Part shown: positions 14,753 through 21,813 of the stretch, in pieces | Position numbering within the stretch: the first letter of the stretch is position 1 | Layout: each line of letters opens with the position of its first letter | DNA from: Nitrososphaerota archaeon | GTDB lineage: Archaea; Thermoproteota; Nitrososphaeria; Nitrososphaerales; Nitrosopumilaceae | Direction: 5' to 3' | Assembly (NCBI GenBank): GCA_016872015.1 | Contig: VHBK01000009.1 | Coordinates: 1-44,779, forward strand | Length of the DNA: 44,779 nucleotides | The notes under the pieces: model-generated | The model's input: the letters and a program-made list of their open reading frames with translations, nothing else | Told to the model about the DNA's origin: nothing | Databases searched by the model: none | Position numbers and translations under genes: made by a program

Positions 14753-16792
14753 ATGGAACTGTCGCTAGAATTTCTAATTCCTATTATTGCGTCAATTGCC
14801 TCTTTTGCAGTTGCTGGCATCTATACTCTTTGGGTAACAAAACAAAATCCAGGCACAAAAGAAATGACAGACATCTCAGATGCAGTCCGAGTCGGGGCTG
14901 CAGCATTTCTAAGACGTGAGCTAAAAATCATCATCCCAATAGCAATTGGTCTTTCTCTAGTGATTGGTTACTTTATTGGATTCTCAAACGGAATAGCATT
15001 TGCAGTCGGAGCGGCGCTCTCTGCAGTTGCTGGCATTATCTCACTTAAAATCACAGTCAAGGCAGCAGTCAGGTCTGCAAACGCAACACACAGCGGCCTA
15101 GGAAAAACATTTGCTTTGGCATTTAGGGGTGGCGCAACAGTGGGTCTTGCGGTTCCGGCAATGGCGTTGTTGGTATTGGCAATTTTATTCATGGTGTTTC
15201 CAGATCCGATTACTATTGCGGGTGTGGGAATTGGAGCTAGTCTTATTGCATTATTTATCAGAATTGGCGGTGGTATCTTTACCAAGGCAGCCGACATGGG
15301 CGCAGACCTAGTAGGCAAAGTGGAAGCAAACATTCCAGAAGACGATCCAAGAAACCCCGCAACAATTGCCGACAATGTGGGAGATAACGTAGGCGATGCT
15401 GCAGGCATGGGCTCTGATGTCTATGAATCCTATATCGTTACAGTCCTGGCATCAATTCTAATTGGTGCATTAATTGGTCTGCCAAAGATTGCAACTTATC
15501 CAATTCTAATTGGTGCAGCCGGAATGATTGCATCTATTATCGGTACTGCAACAATTGGCTCAAAGACAAAAGACGATGTGATGAAGCCGCTTAATCGCTC
15601 GTTTTACATTTCTGCGGCAATCGCAATAGGGCTAAACTATGTATTTACAACAATGTTCCTAGGAAATGACCGACTGGCATACGCGTTATTTGGCTGCACA
15701 ATTGTGGGTGTAATTCTAGTTCCAGTAATACAGAGAATCACTGACCATTACACCAATTACAAGTACAAACCTGTCAGAGACATTACAGATTCTGCCAAAT
15801 GGGGGTACGCGTCCTTGACCCTAATGGGAATTATCAAAGGAATGCAATCAACCGGACCATTCATGATTGCACTGGTAGTAGCTATAGTAATTTCATTCTC
15901 AGTTGCATCTTCTGCCGCACCGGACCCATCACAAGCATTACTTTATGGAATCTTTGGCACATCGCTTACTGCAATGGCAATGCTAAGTCTTGCAGGAATT
16001 GTTTTGTCAATTGACGCATTTGGTCCTATCTCAGACAACGCAGGCGGAATTGTAGAGATGACTGGAATGGGTGAGGAGAACAGAAAGATCACAGATCAAA
16101 TCGATGCGGTTGGAAATACCACCAAGGCAGTTACCAAAGGATTTGCAATTGCCAGTGCAGGACTTGCGGCACTTGCGATGATCCAAGCATTCCAGTATGA
16201 AGCAGCCAAAGTTTTCTCACATACATTTGATTATGGCCTATCAAACCCAGGAGTCGTAATCGGATTGCTAGTAGGAGGATTAATTCCATTTATCATAACC
16301 GGACAGCTTATTGGCGGAGTATCTCGTGCCGCATCAAAAATGGTCGACGAAGTCAGGCGCCAGTTCAAGGCAGATCCAGAAATTCTCACAGGAAAATCCA
16401 AGCCGGATTATGCAAAATGCGTAGACATTGCGACTGTTGCATCGCTACGTGAATTATGGAAATCGGCATCAATTGCAATTGCCGCACCAATCGTTCTTGG
16501 AATTATCTTGGGCCCACCAGCAGTCGCAGGACTGTTAATGGGAGCAGTGGTGACTGGAATATTTTTGGCGTATCACCTTGCAAACACTGGTGGAGCGTGG
16601 GATAATGCCAAAAAGCTTGTCGAAATGCAGGGAAGAAAAGGAAGCGAAGAGCACAAAGTTACAGTGGTTGGCGACATCATTGGCGACCCATACAAAGACA
16701 CAGCAGGACCTGCTCTGAACACAGTAATCAAATTGTTAAACACAGTTGCAATTGTGTTCGTTGGTGCCTTTGTGGCAATCTTGGTTCTCTAA
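14753..16792 (+). CDS. hppA: K+-independent proton-pumping membrane pyrophosphatase
   Basis: This 679-residue integral membrane protein, with about 16 hydrophobic segments, couples PPi hydrolysis to H+ translocation. The catalytic loop near residue 185 reads ADMGADLVGKVEANIPEDD, followed by DNVGDNVGDAAGMGSDVYES. A second acidic site is DAFGPISDNAGGI and a third is GDIIGDPYKDTAGPALN near the C-terminus. In the GNTTKAVTKGF segment there is Lys at residue 458 and Thr at 461. In this family that Lys/Thr pair marks the K+-independent type, where K+-dependent enzymes have Ala. It probably recycles the PPi energy of biosynthesis. Confidence 0.95.
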   Translation: MELSLEFLIPIIASIASFAVAGIYTLWVTKQNPGTKEMTDISDAVRVGAAAFLRRELKIIIPIAIGLSLVIGYFIGFSNGIAFAVGAALSAVAGIISLKITVKAAVRSANATHSGLGKTFALAFRGGATVGLAVPAMALLVLAILFMVFPDPITIAGVGIGASLIALFIRIGGGIFTKAADMGADLVGKVEANIPEDDPRNPATIADNVGDNVGDAAGMGSDVYESYIVTVLASILIGALIGLPKIATYPILIGAAGMIASIIGTATIGSKTKDDVMKPLNRSFYISAAIAIGLNYVFTTMFLGNDRLAYALFGCTIVGVILVPVIQRITDHYTNYKYKPVRDITDSAKWGYASLTLMGIIKGMQSTGPFMIALVVAIVISFSVASSAAPDPSQALLYGIFGTSLTAMAMLSLAGIVLSIDAFGPISDNAGGIVEMTGMGEENRKITDQIDAVGNTTKAVTKGFAIASAGLAALAMIQAFQYEAAKVFSHTFDYGLSNPGVVIGLLVGGLIPFIITGQLIGGVSRAASKMVDEVRRQFKADPEILTGKSKPDYAKCVDIATVASLRELWKSASIAIAAPIVLGIILGPPAVAGLLMGAVVTGIFLAYHLANTGGAWDNAKKLVEMQGRKGSEEHKVTVVGDIIGDPYKDTAGPALNTVIKLLNTVAIVFVGAFVAILVL

Positions 16793-16794
16793 TA

Positions 16795-17121
16795 CTAGCT
16801 TTTATTTTTCATTGCCCACTTTACCAGAGCAGAACTGGCAACAATTAGGTCTATTCCACTTTTTGTAATGCTGTATTCTACAGTATATGGCGGAATTTTT
16901 CCATGCTTTGCACGCTTTACTAGGCCTTCCCTTTGAAGTGATCTGAGTACTTCGGACAGTGTGGATGGGGAGATTCCTTTTTGTGACTCTAGTATCTGGG
17001 AGTAGCGCATTTTTTTGTGGTTTCTTAACTCCCACAAGACCTGAATGTTCCATTTCTTTGCGCAAAACTTGGAGATCCTGGCAAGAAATGGACTTAGATA
17101 GTTGGTGCCAGAGTGGTTCAT
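16795..17121 (-). CDS. HxlR-type winged-helix transcriptional regulator
   Basis: A 108-residue regulator. The HxlR pattern is KWNIQVLWELRNHKKMRYSQ, followed by ISPSTLSEVLRSLQREGLVKR (recognition helix) and a PPYTVEYSITKSGIDL wing. There are two Cys (FCAKKW and none other close), so redox sensing by a single Cys is possible but unproven. A GTTTAAAGTA box lies about 25-30 nt before the ATG. It converges on hppA with only 2 nt between stops. Targets are unknown. Confidence 0.85.
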   Translation of the reverse strand: MNHSGTNYLSPFLARISKFCAKKWNIQVLWELRNHKKMRYSQILESQKGISPSTLSEVLRSLQREGLVKRAKHGKIPPYTVEYSITKSGIDLIVASSALVKWAMKNKS

Positions 17122-17215
17122 AAATTTTTGTCAGATTACTATACTTTAAACAAACTGGTGGATTTCAAAAACTGGAAGACCTAGTTAAAATAATTTTTAT
17201 TGCATACAAGTAATT

Positions 17216-17452
17216 TCAATTTTCTAATAGTTTTAGAAATTCTGCAATTTCTTTTTGTGTCGCCATCTTGTCTAGTTCTTTTTTGAAATCATCGATAATT
17301 CTTTGATAATCATTTGGATGTGCTTCCTTTATTACTGCACCATATTCAATTGGCAGATATTTGCAACATTTGTCAAACAAACGTTCTAGTATGATATTCA
17401 TACCACTTCGATTCTTCGAAGTTGATATCTTAAATAATTTTTCAGAAAACAT
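17216..17452 (-). CDS. Small protein of unknown function, divergent partner of a ribbon-helix-helix gene
   Basis: A 78-residue ORF (MFSEKLFKISTSKNRSGMNI). The C-terminal two thirds are helical and charged (YQRIIDDFKKELDKMATQKE), with a CC pair in the middle. An internal ATG at 17401 would give a 61-residue form lying downstream of the same TATA-like element that serves the plus-strand gene. No family is recognised. The first codons overlap the promoter and dyad of the divergent gene, so the shorter form may be the real one. Confidence 0.55.
   Translation of the reverse strand: MFSEKLFKISTSKNRSGMNIILERLFDKCCKYLPIEYGAVIKEAHPNDYQRIIDDFKKELDKMATQKEIAEFLKLLEN
17405..17422. promoter_or_regulatory. 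Inverted repeat next to the divergent TATA element
   Basis: ACTTCGA-TTCT-TCGAAGT has perfect 7-bp arms and a 4-nt spacer. It ends 7 bp before the TTAAATAATT element that can act as TATA box in both directions. Position and symmetry fit an operator, possibly for the ribbon-helix-helix protein encoded just downstream (autoregulation is inference). Confidence 0.45.
17429..17440 (+). promoter_or_regulatory. TATA box, probably bidirectional
   Basis: TCTTAAATAATT lies about 32 nt before the TTG at 17467. Read backwards, AATTATTTAAGA lies about 34 nt before the ATG at 17401 on the minus strand. Confidence 0.45.
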
Positions 17453-17466
17453 ATTGTGAGCAAGTC

Positions 17467-17643
17467 TTGGTAAAGAAAAGAATCACATTCACATTAGACG
17501 AGGATCTTGACAAAAAAATACGCACCCTTCAGGTTGACCTCATATCTAAGACGAACCATGGCTGGAGCTATTCATCTGTTTTATCCGTAATTATTGAAGA
17601 AGGCCTCAAGATACTTTCAGCAAAAAAGATAGCAAAAAGGTAG
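17467..17643 (+). CDS. Ribbon-helix-helix (Arc/CopG-like) DNA-binding protein
   Basis: A 58-residue protein from TTG 17467. It begins with the beta-strand pattern MVKKRITFTLDEDLDKKIRT. Helix A (DKKIRTLQVDLISK) and helix B (SYSSVLSVIIEEGLKILS) follow, the order and length of a ribbon-helix-helix fold. RHH proteins bind DNA as dimers through the strand; many are antitoxins or autorepressors. The upstream TATA box fits a leaderless message. It is divergent from the 78-residue ORF and separated from it by 14 bp. Confidence 0.7.
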   Translation: MVKKRITFTLDEDLDKKIRTLQVDLISKTNHGWSYSSVLSVIIEEGLKILSAKKIAKR

Positions 17644-17645
17644 AT

Positions 17646-17828
17646 CTATTCTACTACTCGCGTCATGTCCATCTCGTCAATTTGAGCTTCTATTGCCTTG
17701 TTTAGGGTGTTATTGTGTTCAGGACAGAACCAAAAATAACCATCAACTGTCTCAAAACAGCCGCAAATCCACTGGGTTTTCTTATCTCCTTCCACTGTTA
17801 GTTTGTGGTATTTTGCCTCTCCAGACAT
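17646..17828 (-). CDS. Small conserved-looking protein with Cys/His pattern, unknown function
   Basis: A 60-residue protein. The central part WICGCFETVDGYFWFCPEH has three Cys and one His spaced so that they could hold a metal ion. The C-terminal part is an acidic helix (AIEAQIDEMDMTRVVE). No family is recognised. It shares orientation with the DUF2024 gene 54 nt upstream and may be in the same transcript. Confidence 0.65.
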   Translation of the reverse strand: MSGEAKYHKLTVEGDKKTQWICGCFETVDGYFWFCPEHNNTLNKAIEAQIDEMDMTRVVE

Positions 17829-17882
17829 GGTATTGGGTTGTGAATTTGGAATTAAAATGTAATTAAAAATTAAAAAAAGGGC

Positions 17883-18143
17883 TTATGGACAGCCTTCCAT
17901 CTTTTGGATGAAGAATCCATTTGTTTTGATTGCGTCCTCTACTGGCTTTGGAGCACCCTGTGAGTGGCAAAACTGACATTCCTCAGTTGTCACTTGGGCT
18001 TCACCTTCGCCGATGGTTTTGAGCCATTGTTTTGCATATTGGATTGCCTTTCCATGGTCTTTTTCTGATGTGATGACATCAAAGTGCATGGTGTGGCCAT
18101 CCTTTGCTTCTACGTATGTGTCGTAGACGTGTATTTCCATCAT
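17883..18143 (-). CDS. DUF2024 family protein
   Basis: An 86-residue protein whose layout matches DUF2024: MEIHVYDTYVEAKDGHTMHF at the N-terminus, a central KAIQYAKQWLKTIGEG helix, and TEECQFCHSQGAP followed by GFFIQKMEGCP. The CxFCHS element and terminal Cys could bind metal. Function of the family is unknown. The start could be either of two adjacent ATGs. Confidence 0.85.
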   Translation of the reverse strand: MMEIHVYDTYVEAKDGHTMHFDVITSEKDHGKAIQYAKQWLKTIGEGEAQVTTEECQFCHSQGAPKPVEDAIKTNGFFIQKMEGCP

Positions 18144-18188
18144 GTTTTGCTTATGGAAAAAAGGGATATTTAATTCAAAGATGGTAAG

Positions 18189-18575
18189 GTGTCATTGAAG
18201 CATTGGATAATAGTTGAAATTCCAGACTCTGAGAATATTACACTAGAACTGGACGATGACTTGGCACCAAAAACCATATCTGCATTTTTGCAAAGCCTCC
18301 CCCTTACCATAAATGCAAACGTCTGGGGCAAAGAGATCTATACAGATCCTGTGCCGTTTTCGGTTGGGCTAGAGAATGCTAAAGATGTAGTGGATTTGTA
18401 TGATGTTGCATTTTGGCCTCCAGGCAATGCCGTTTGTCTTTTTTATGGCAACACACCACTTAGTGATTCGGAAATCAAGCCTTACTCTCCAGTAAATGTA
18501 ATTGGCAAAATACTGCACCCAAATACCTCTGTAATCAAAAAGGCATCAGACAAAAAACTAGTCTTTCATGCTTGA
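18189..18575 (+). CDS. Cyclophilin-like fold protein
   Basis: A 128-residue protein resembling the Cyclophil_like family: LAPKTISAFLQSLPLTINAN, WGKEIYTDPVPF, then DLYDVAFWPPGNAVCLFYG and a YSPVNVIGKI strand. Known members share the beta-barrel of cyclophilin but a peptidyl-prolyl isomerase activity is not established for this group. The start is GTG at 18189. Its 3' end overlaps the convergent JAMM protease gene by 10 nt. Confidence 0.78.
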   Translation: MSLKHWIIVEIPDSENITLELDDDLAPKTISAFLQSLPLTINANVWGKEIYTDPVPFSVGLENAKDVVDLYDVAFWPPGNAVCLFYGNTPLSDSEIKPYSPVNVIGKILHPNTSVIKKASDKKLVFHA

Positions 18576-18976
18576 ATTTTTATCAAAACTGGGGTTATCT
18601 CTGATTCCAGTACAAATGCATTTAGCTTGTCTTGCACATTTGAGAATATCACCCACACAACTGGATTTATCATCATGAATTTTTTGTCAGTAGAAGACGG
18701 ACTTGCTTCGGAATGTGGGTGTGAATGAAAGATTCCTATGATATCTAGCCCTTTTCTTTCCGCCTCTTGATATCCGCGCAACAGTTCCTCATTCGATATG
18801 TTAAAGTTTACGGGAGAATTCTTTGTATTTTCTGTTAGAAAAATCTCTTTTACTGTGGATACGTTGAATTCTTCTTTGCCAAAAAGCAGTGCACATGACT
18901 CGACAGGTGAGCATTTTTTTGCGTGATCTATTAGAATTTGTTTTTGGGATTGGCTTAGGATTATTGTTTTTTGCAA
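18566..18976 (-). CDS. JAMM/MPN+ domain metalloprotease
   Basis: A 136-residue stand-alone JAB1/MPN+ domain. The zinc site is complete: Glu in CSPVESCALLFG near residue 26, then HSHPHSEASPSSTD (the HxHPx(n)SxxD signature). Archaeal members cleave ubiquitin-like modifiers such as SAMPs from targets or process them. Start is TTG, one base after the stop of the membrane cupredoxin gene, so the two are almost certainly co-transcribed. That link to a copper protein has no obvious explanation. Confidence 0.88.
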   Translation of the reverse strand: MQKTIILSQSQKQILIDHAKKCSPVESCALLFGKEEFNVSTVKEIFLTENTKNSPVNFNISNEELLRGYQEAERKGLDIIGIFHSHPHSEASPSSTDKKFMMINPVVWVIFSNVQDKLNAFVLESEITPVLIKIQA

Positions 18977-18977
18977 G

Positions 18978-20531
18978 CTAACCTACGATTACCTTGCCCT
19001 TCATCCATGGGTGGACTATACAATAATAGTCGAATGTACCGGCCTCTTCAAATGTGTAGGAATATTCTGCGCCTGACATGACTATGCTAGAGTCGAACTT
19101 GGACTCCATTTCTGTTGCAGTATGTGCTGCAGTGTCTGAGTTTTTCCAAGTTACTGTTCCTCCAACTGTAACATGTGCTGTACTTGGAACAAAACACTCA
19201 TCACCACATTCAGTGTTTGATGCAGTGCCTGCTGCCATGTCCACTGTGACTAGTTCGGCTGGTGCGACTGCTACTTCTACTGGTGTTTCCTCAACTGGTA
19301 CTTCTTCTACTGGAGTCTCTGCGGGAACTACTGGTATTTCCTCGATTGGAGTCTCCTCGACTGGAATCTCAGCCGGCACTTCTTCTGGCGGTACGGAGTT
19401 TGGATCGGTTGCGGTTGCACCTTCTGCTAGTCGTTCTCCTGACGAGTCTACCAAGTCAAATGATGCTGTCATCCAAGGATGAACTATGCAGAGATAGTCG
19501 TATTTGCCAAGCTCAAGTGTTGATGTGTCGAGCTTGAATGTCTCGCCTGCATTAATTATTGATGAATCAAATTTTGGGGCGTCTCCAGCATGTGTGACTG
19601 TGTGCATTGTAGGGTCGTTGTTTGTCCAAACTATTGCATCTCCCTTGGTTACTTGGACTGTATCGGGATCATAGTCAGGGTTTCCCTGTATGGCCGAGTC
19701 CTTGAGAATTGAAATTTCTATTGTCGGTACTGCCGGTGCCTCTCCTCCGTACACAAATGATGCTGTCATCCACGGGTGTACAATACAAATGTACTCGTAT
19801 GTTCCTGGCTGCAGCTTGGATGTGTCAAGTAGATATTTTGCCCCGCCATTCATAATTCCAGAGTCAAACGTAGCACCAGCATCCACTGAGCTAGTGACTG
19901 TGTGTGTCACATCGTCGTCGTTTGTCCACTCGATATTGTTTCCAGCAGGCACTGTGGCCATGTCTGGCTCATAGTCAGGCGCTCCCTGGACTGCAGAGCC
20001 CTTGAGTATTGAAATTGAAGTTATTGGTGCAGTAGGTGCGGCCACTTTTTCCTCTTCTACTTCCTCTGGAGGTGGAACCAAATACTGCGACGGTCCATAC
20101 AATCCAAATCCAACATAGGCTGAAATTGCAGCTCCTGTGGCAATTACGAATATTAGCCCTACGGGCTTTGCATATTGCGGCATCTTCATTGACACATATG
20201 CCATCACTATTGCTGGAACTGTGATAATTAGCATGACACCGATGAATGTTGGGATGCTTGTTATGGAGTTGAAAATTAGTGCGGCAGCACCAAACGAAAG
20301 CGAAATTGCCAAAACAACCAAAGTCGTTGCCTTGGCTCTATTACTAGTTGAAACACCGCCGTCCAAAATTCCGGCACCCAAAAATATCAATCCTATAAAC
20401 ATGGTAAGGCCAGTCAGTGCGTGCATTCCATCAATGAATGTGTGTGCTATTCCTGCATAAGAAATGGTAACTCCTGCTAGGCCTATGGCAGTCAGACCCA
20501 TTCCTGGCATCATGAGGTCCCAATTACTCAT
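18978..20531 (-). CDS. Membrane-anchored three-domain cupredoxin (plastocyanin-like)
   Basis: A 517-residue copper protein. Residues 1-135 contain four hydrophobic segments that anchor it in the membrane. Three type-1 copper domains follow, each with a ligand His early (HTVT, HTVT, HTAT) and a C-[IL]-V-H-P-W-M site. The second and third are joined by a linker of repeated PVEE/PAE units rich in Glu and Pro. The third domain has an extra CGDECFVPS element not found in the first two. It probably carries electrons on the outer face of the membrane near ammonia oxidation or the terminal oxidase. It diverges from heme O synthase, and the JAMM gene follows directly. Confidence 0.9.
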   Translation of the reverse strand: MSNWDLMMPGMGLTAIGLAGVTISYAGIAHTFIDGMHALTGLTMFIGLIFLGAGILDGGVSTSNRAKATTLVVLAISLSFGAAALIFNSITSIPTFIGVMLIITVPAIVMAYVSMKMPQYAKPVGLIFVIATGAAISAYVGFGLYGPSQYLVPPPEEVEEEKVAAPTAPITSISILKGSAVQGAPDYEPDMATVPAGNNIEWTNDDDVTHTVTSSVDAGATFDSGIMNGGAKYLLDTSKLQPGTYEYICIVHPWMTASFVYGGEAPAVPTIEISILKDSAIQGNPDYDPDTVQVTKGDAIVWTNNDPTMHTVTHAGDAPKFDSSIINAGETFKLDTSTLELGKYDYLCIVHPWMTASFDLVDSSGERLAEGATATDPNSVPPEEVPAEIPVEETPIEEIPVVPAETPVEEVPVEETPVEVAVAPAELVTVDMAAGTASNTECGDECFVPSTAHVTVGGTVTWKNSDTAAHTATEMESKFDSSIVMSGAEYSYTFEEAGTFDYYCIVHPWMKGKVIVG

Positions 20532-20556
20532 TTGAGCTTGATGCCTAAAGTGAGGT

Positions 20557-20565
20557 ACTTATTCC
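20557..20565 (-). promoter_or_regulatory. TATA-like box for the three-domain cupredoxin
   Basis: On the minus strand GGAATAAGT lies about 30 nt before the ATG at 20531. It shares an 86-bp divergent promoter region with heme O synthase. Confidence 0.4.
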
Positions 20566-20589
20566 TTTTGTAGTGAAACTCGTCGAAGA

Positions 20590-20600
20590 AATTAAATGCC
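20590..20600 (+). promoter_or_regulatory. TATA box for ctaB
   Basis: AATTAAATGCC is centred about 24 nt before the GTG start at 20618, consistent with a leaderless mRNA. Confidence 0.5.
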
Positions 20601-20617
20601 TAGCTGGGCGTTTTTGA

Positions 20618-21511
20618 GTGAGTTTGGCAGCAAAAGAACTACTCGAAGTATCAAAACCAAGAATTGTGGTTTTACTAGTCATCACGGCAGTAACATCAAT
20701 GTATGCCGCATCAAAGCTAGTTGGCCCAGAACTTGATCTCTTGGGACTATTCCATATTATCATTGCCGGCGCTTTAGCATCAGCAGGTTCTAGTGCACTG
20801 AACCATTACTATGATCGCGACATTGATCCGCTAATGAAGCGAACCAGCGCCAGGCCGATTCCGTCTGGAAAAATAAAGGCACCAACTGTTTTGGCATATG
20901 GCCTGGCAGTGAGTGTGGCATCTGTTGTATATGCATATTTTACACTAAACTGGGTCTCGACATTTTTCATAGGGCTTGGCATATTCTTTTATGTCATAAT
21001 TTACACAGCGTGGCTTAAGAGAAAAAACTCGTCCAATATCGTAATTGGTGGCTTTGCAGGAAGTGCAGCCTCCATGGCTGGCTGGACTGCGGCAACCGGA
21101 TTTGTCCCACCTATGGGAATTGACTTGCTGGGATTCTTGGTTGGCTTTTTGGTCTTTGTGTGGACTCCGTCGCACTTTTGGTGCCTTGCCATGAAAATAC
21201 GAGACGATTACGCAGAGGCGCGAGTGCCAATGTTACCCGTGTTAATTGGAATGCAAAAAACATCCAAGTATATTTTGGCAAACACTACAATACTACTTCC
21301 ATATTCACTAGCACTGTATGCATTTGGCCTAGGCCTAGTCTATGTTGCAATAGCAGCAGTCAGCGGTGGTCTGATGCTTGTATATCACTACAAGCTGACA
21401 AAAAACCCAACATCGGACTTTGCATGGAAGGCGTACAAAGTCACTGCACCATATTTGACAATAATATTTGTAGCAGTAGCACTAGATGCGGCGTTTCACT
21501 TTAGGATTTAG
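20618..21511 (+). CDS. ctaB: Protoheme IX farnesyltransferase (heme O synthase)
   Basis: CtaB/CyoE attaches a farnesyl-type chain to heme B, making heme O for heme-copper oxidases. The 297-residue UbiA-fold membrane protein has about nine hydrophobic segments. Its N-terminal motif is LLEVSKPRIVVLLVITAVTS. The first Asp-rich prenyl diphosphate site is NHYYDRDIDPLMKRTSARP and the second is WTPSHFWCLAMKIRDDYAEA. Start is GTG. It diverges from the membrane cupredoxin, tying copper and heme parts of the respiratory chain together. The stop overlaps the convergent gene by 4 nt (TTAG). Confidence 0.95.
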   Translation: MSLAAKELLEVSKPRIVVLLVITAVTSMYAASKLVGPELDLLGLFHIIIAGALASAGSSALNHYYDRDIDPLMKRTSARPIPSGKIKAPTVLAYGLAVSVASVVYAYFTLNWVSTFFIGLGIFFYVIIYTAWLKRKNSSNIVIGGFAGSAASMAGWTAATGFVPPMGIDLLGFLVGFLVFVWTPSHFWCLAMKIRDDYAEARVPMLPVLIGMQKTSKYILANTTILLPYSLALYAFGLGLVYVAIAAVSGGLMLVYHYKLTKNPTSDFAWKAYKVTAPYLTIIFVAVALDAAFHFRI

Positions 21512-21810
21512 GAATCCTCAACGCCGGGAAAAGAAGCCTCGTAATCCTTTTCCATCATTTCCTTGTTTTGCTCATCATATTCGTCCTCTTCGACTTCTTG
21601 GACGGCAACTTCGACTCGACGTGTGTCCTTTGTGAGCCATGATACACGGATTAGGCCCATAATCTCCAAATCTAGCAAAATTTTGTTAAATTTGTCTTCT
21701 GCTAGTGGGTGACCTGCCTTGGTTAGCGCTTTTACAAGATCTACATCAGTAATTGATGTAACATCCTTGATTTTTTCAAATACAATGTTTTTGATTGGAA
21801 AGTCTGCCAT
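21508..21810 (-). CDS. Winged-helix-like protein linked to CDC48
   Basis: A 100-residue protein with a compact winged-helix-like core, including TDVDLVKALTKAGHPLAEDK, ILLDLEIMGLIRV and SWLTKDTRRVEV. An acidic tail of about 25 residues (EVEEDEYDEQNKEMMEKDYE) follows. It starts 3 nt after the cdc48 stop on the same strand, so it is probably co-translated and may act as an adaptor or substrate-recognition partner. This role is inference; the exact family is not recognised. Confidence 0.75.
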   Translation of the reverse strand: MADFPIKNIVFEKIKDVTSITDVDLVKALTKAGHPLAEDKFNKILLDLEIMGLIRVSWLTKDTRRVEVAVQEVEEDEYDEQNKEMMEKDYEASFPGVEDS

Positions 21811-21813
21811 GGT

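Noticed and set aside
14968-15408. 146-residue minus-strand ORF rich in Ala, Pro and Thr
   Set aside because: It is the antisense of the highly conserved catalytic part of the membrane pyrophosphatase.
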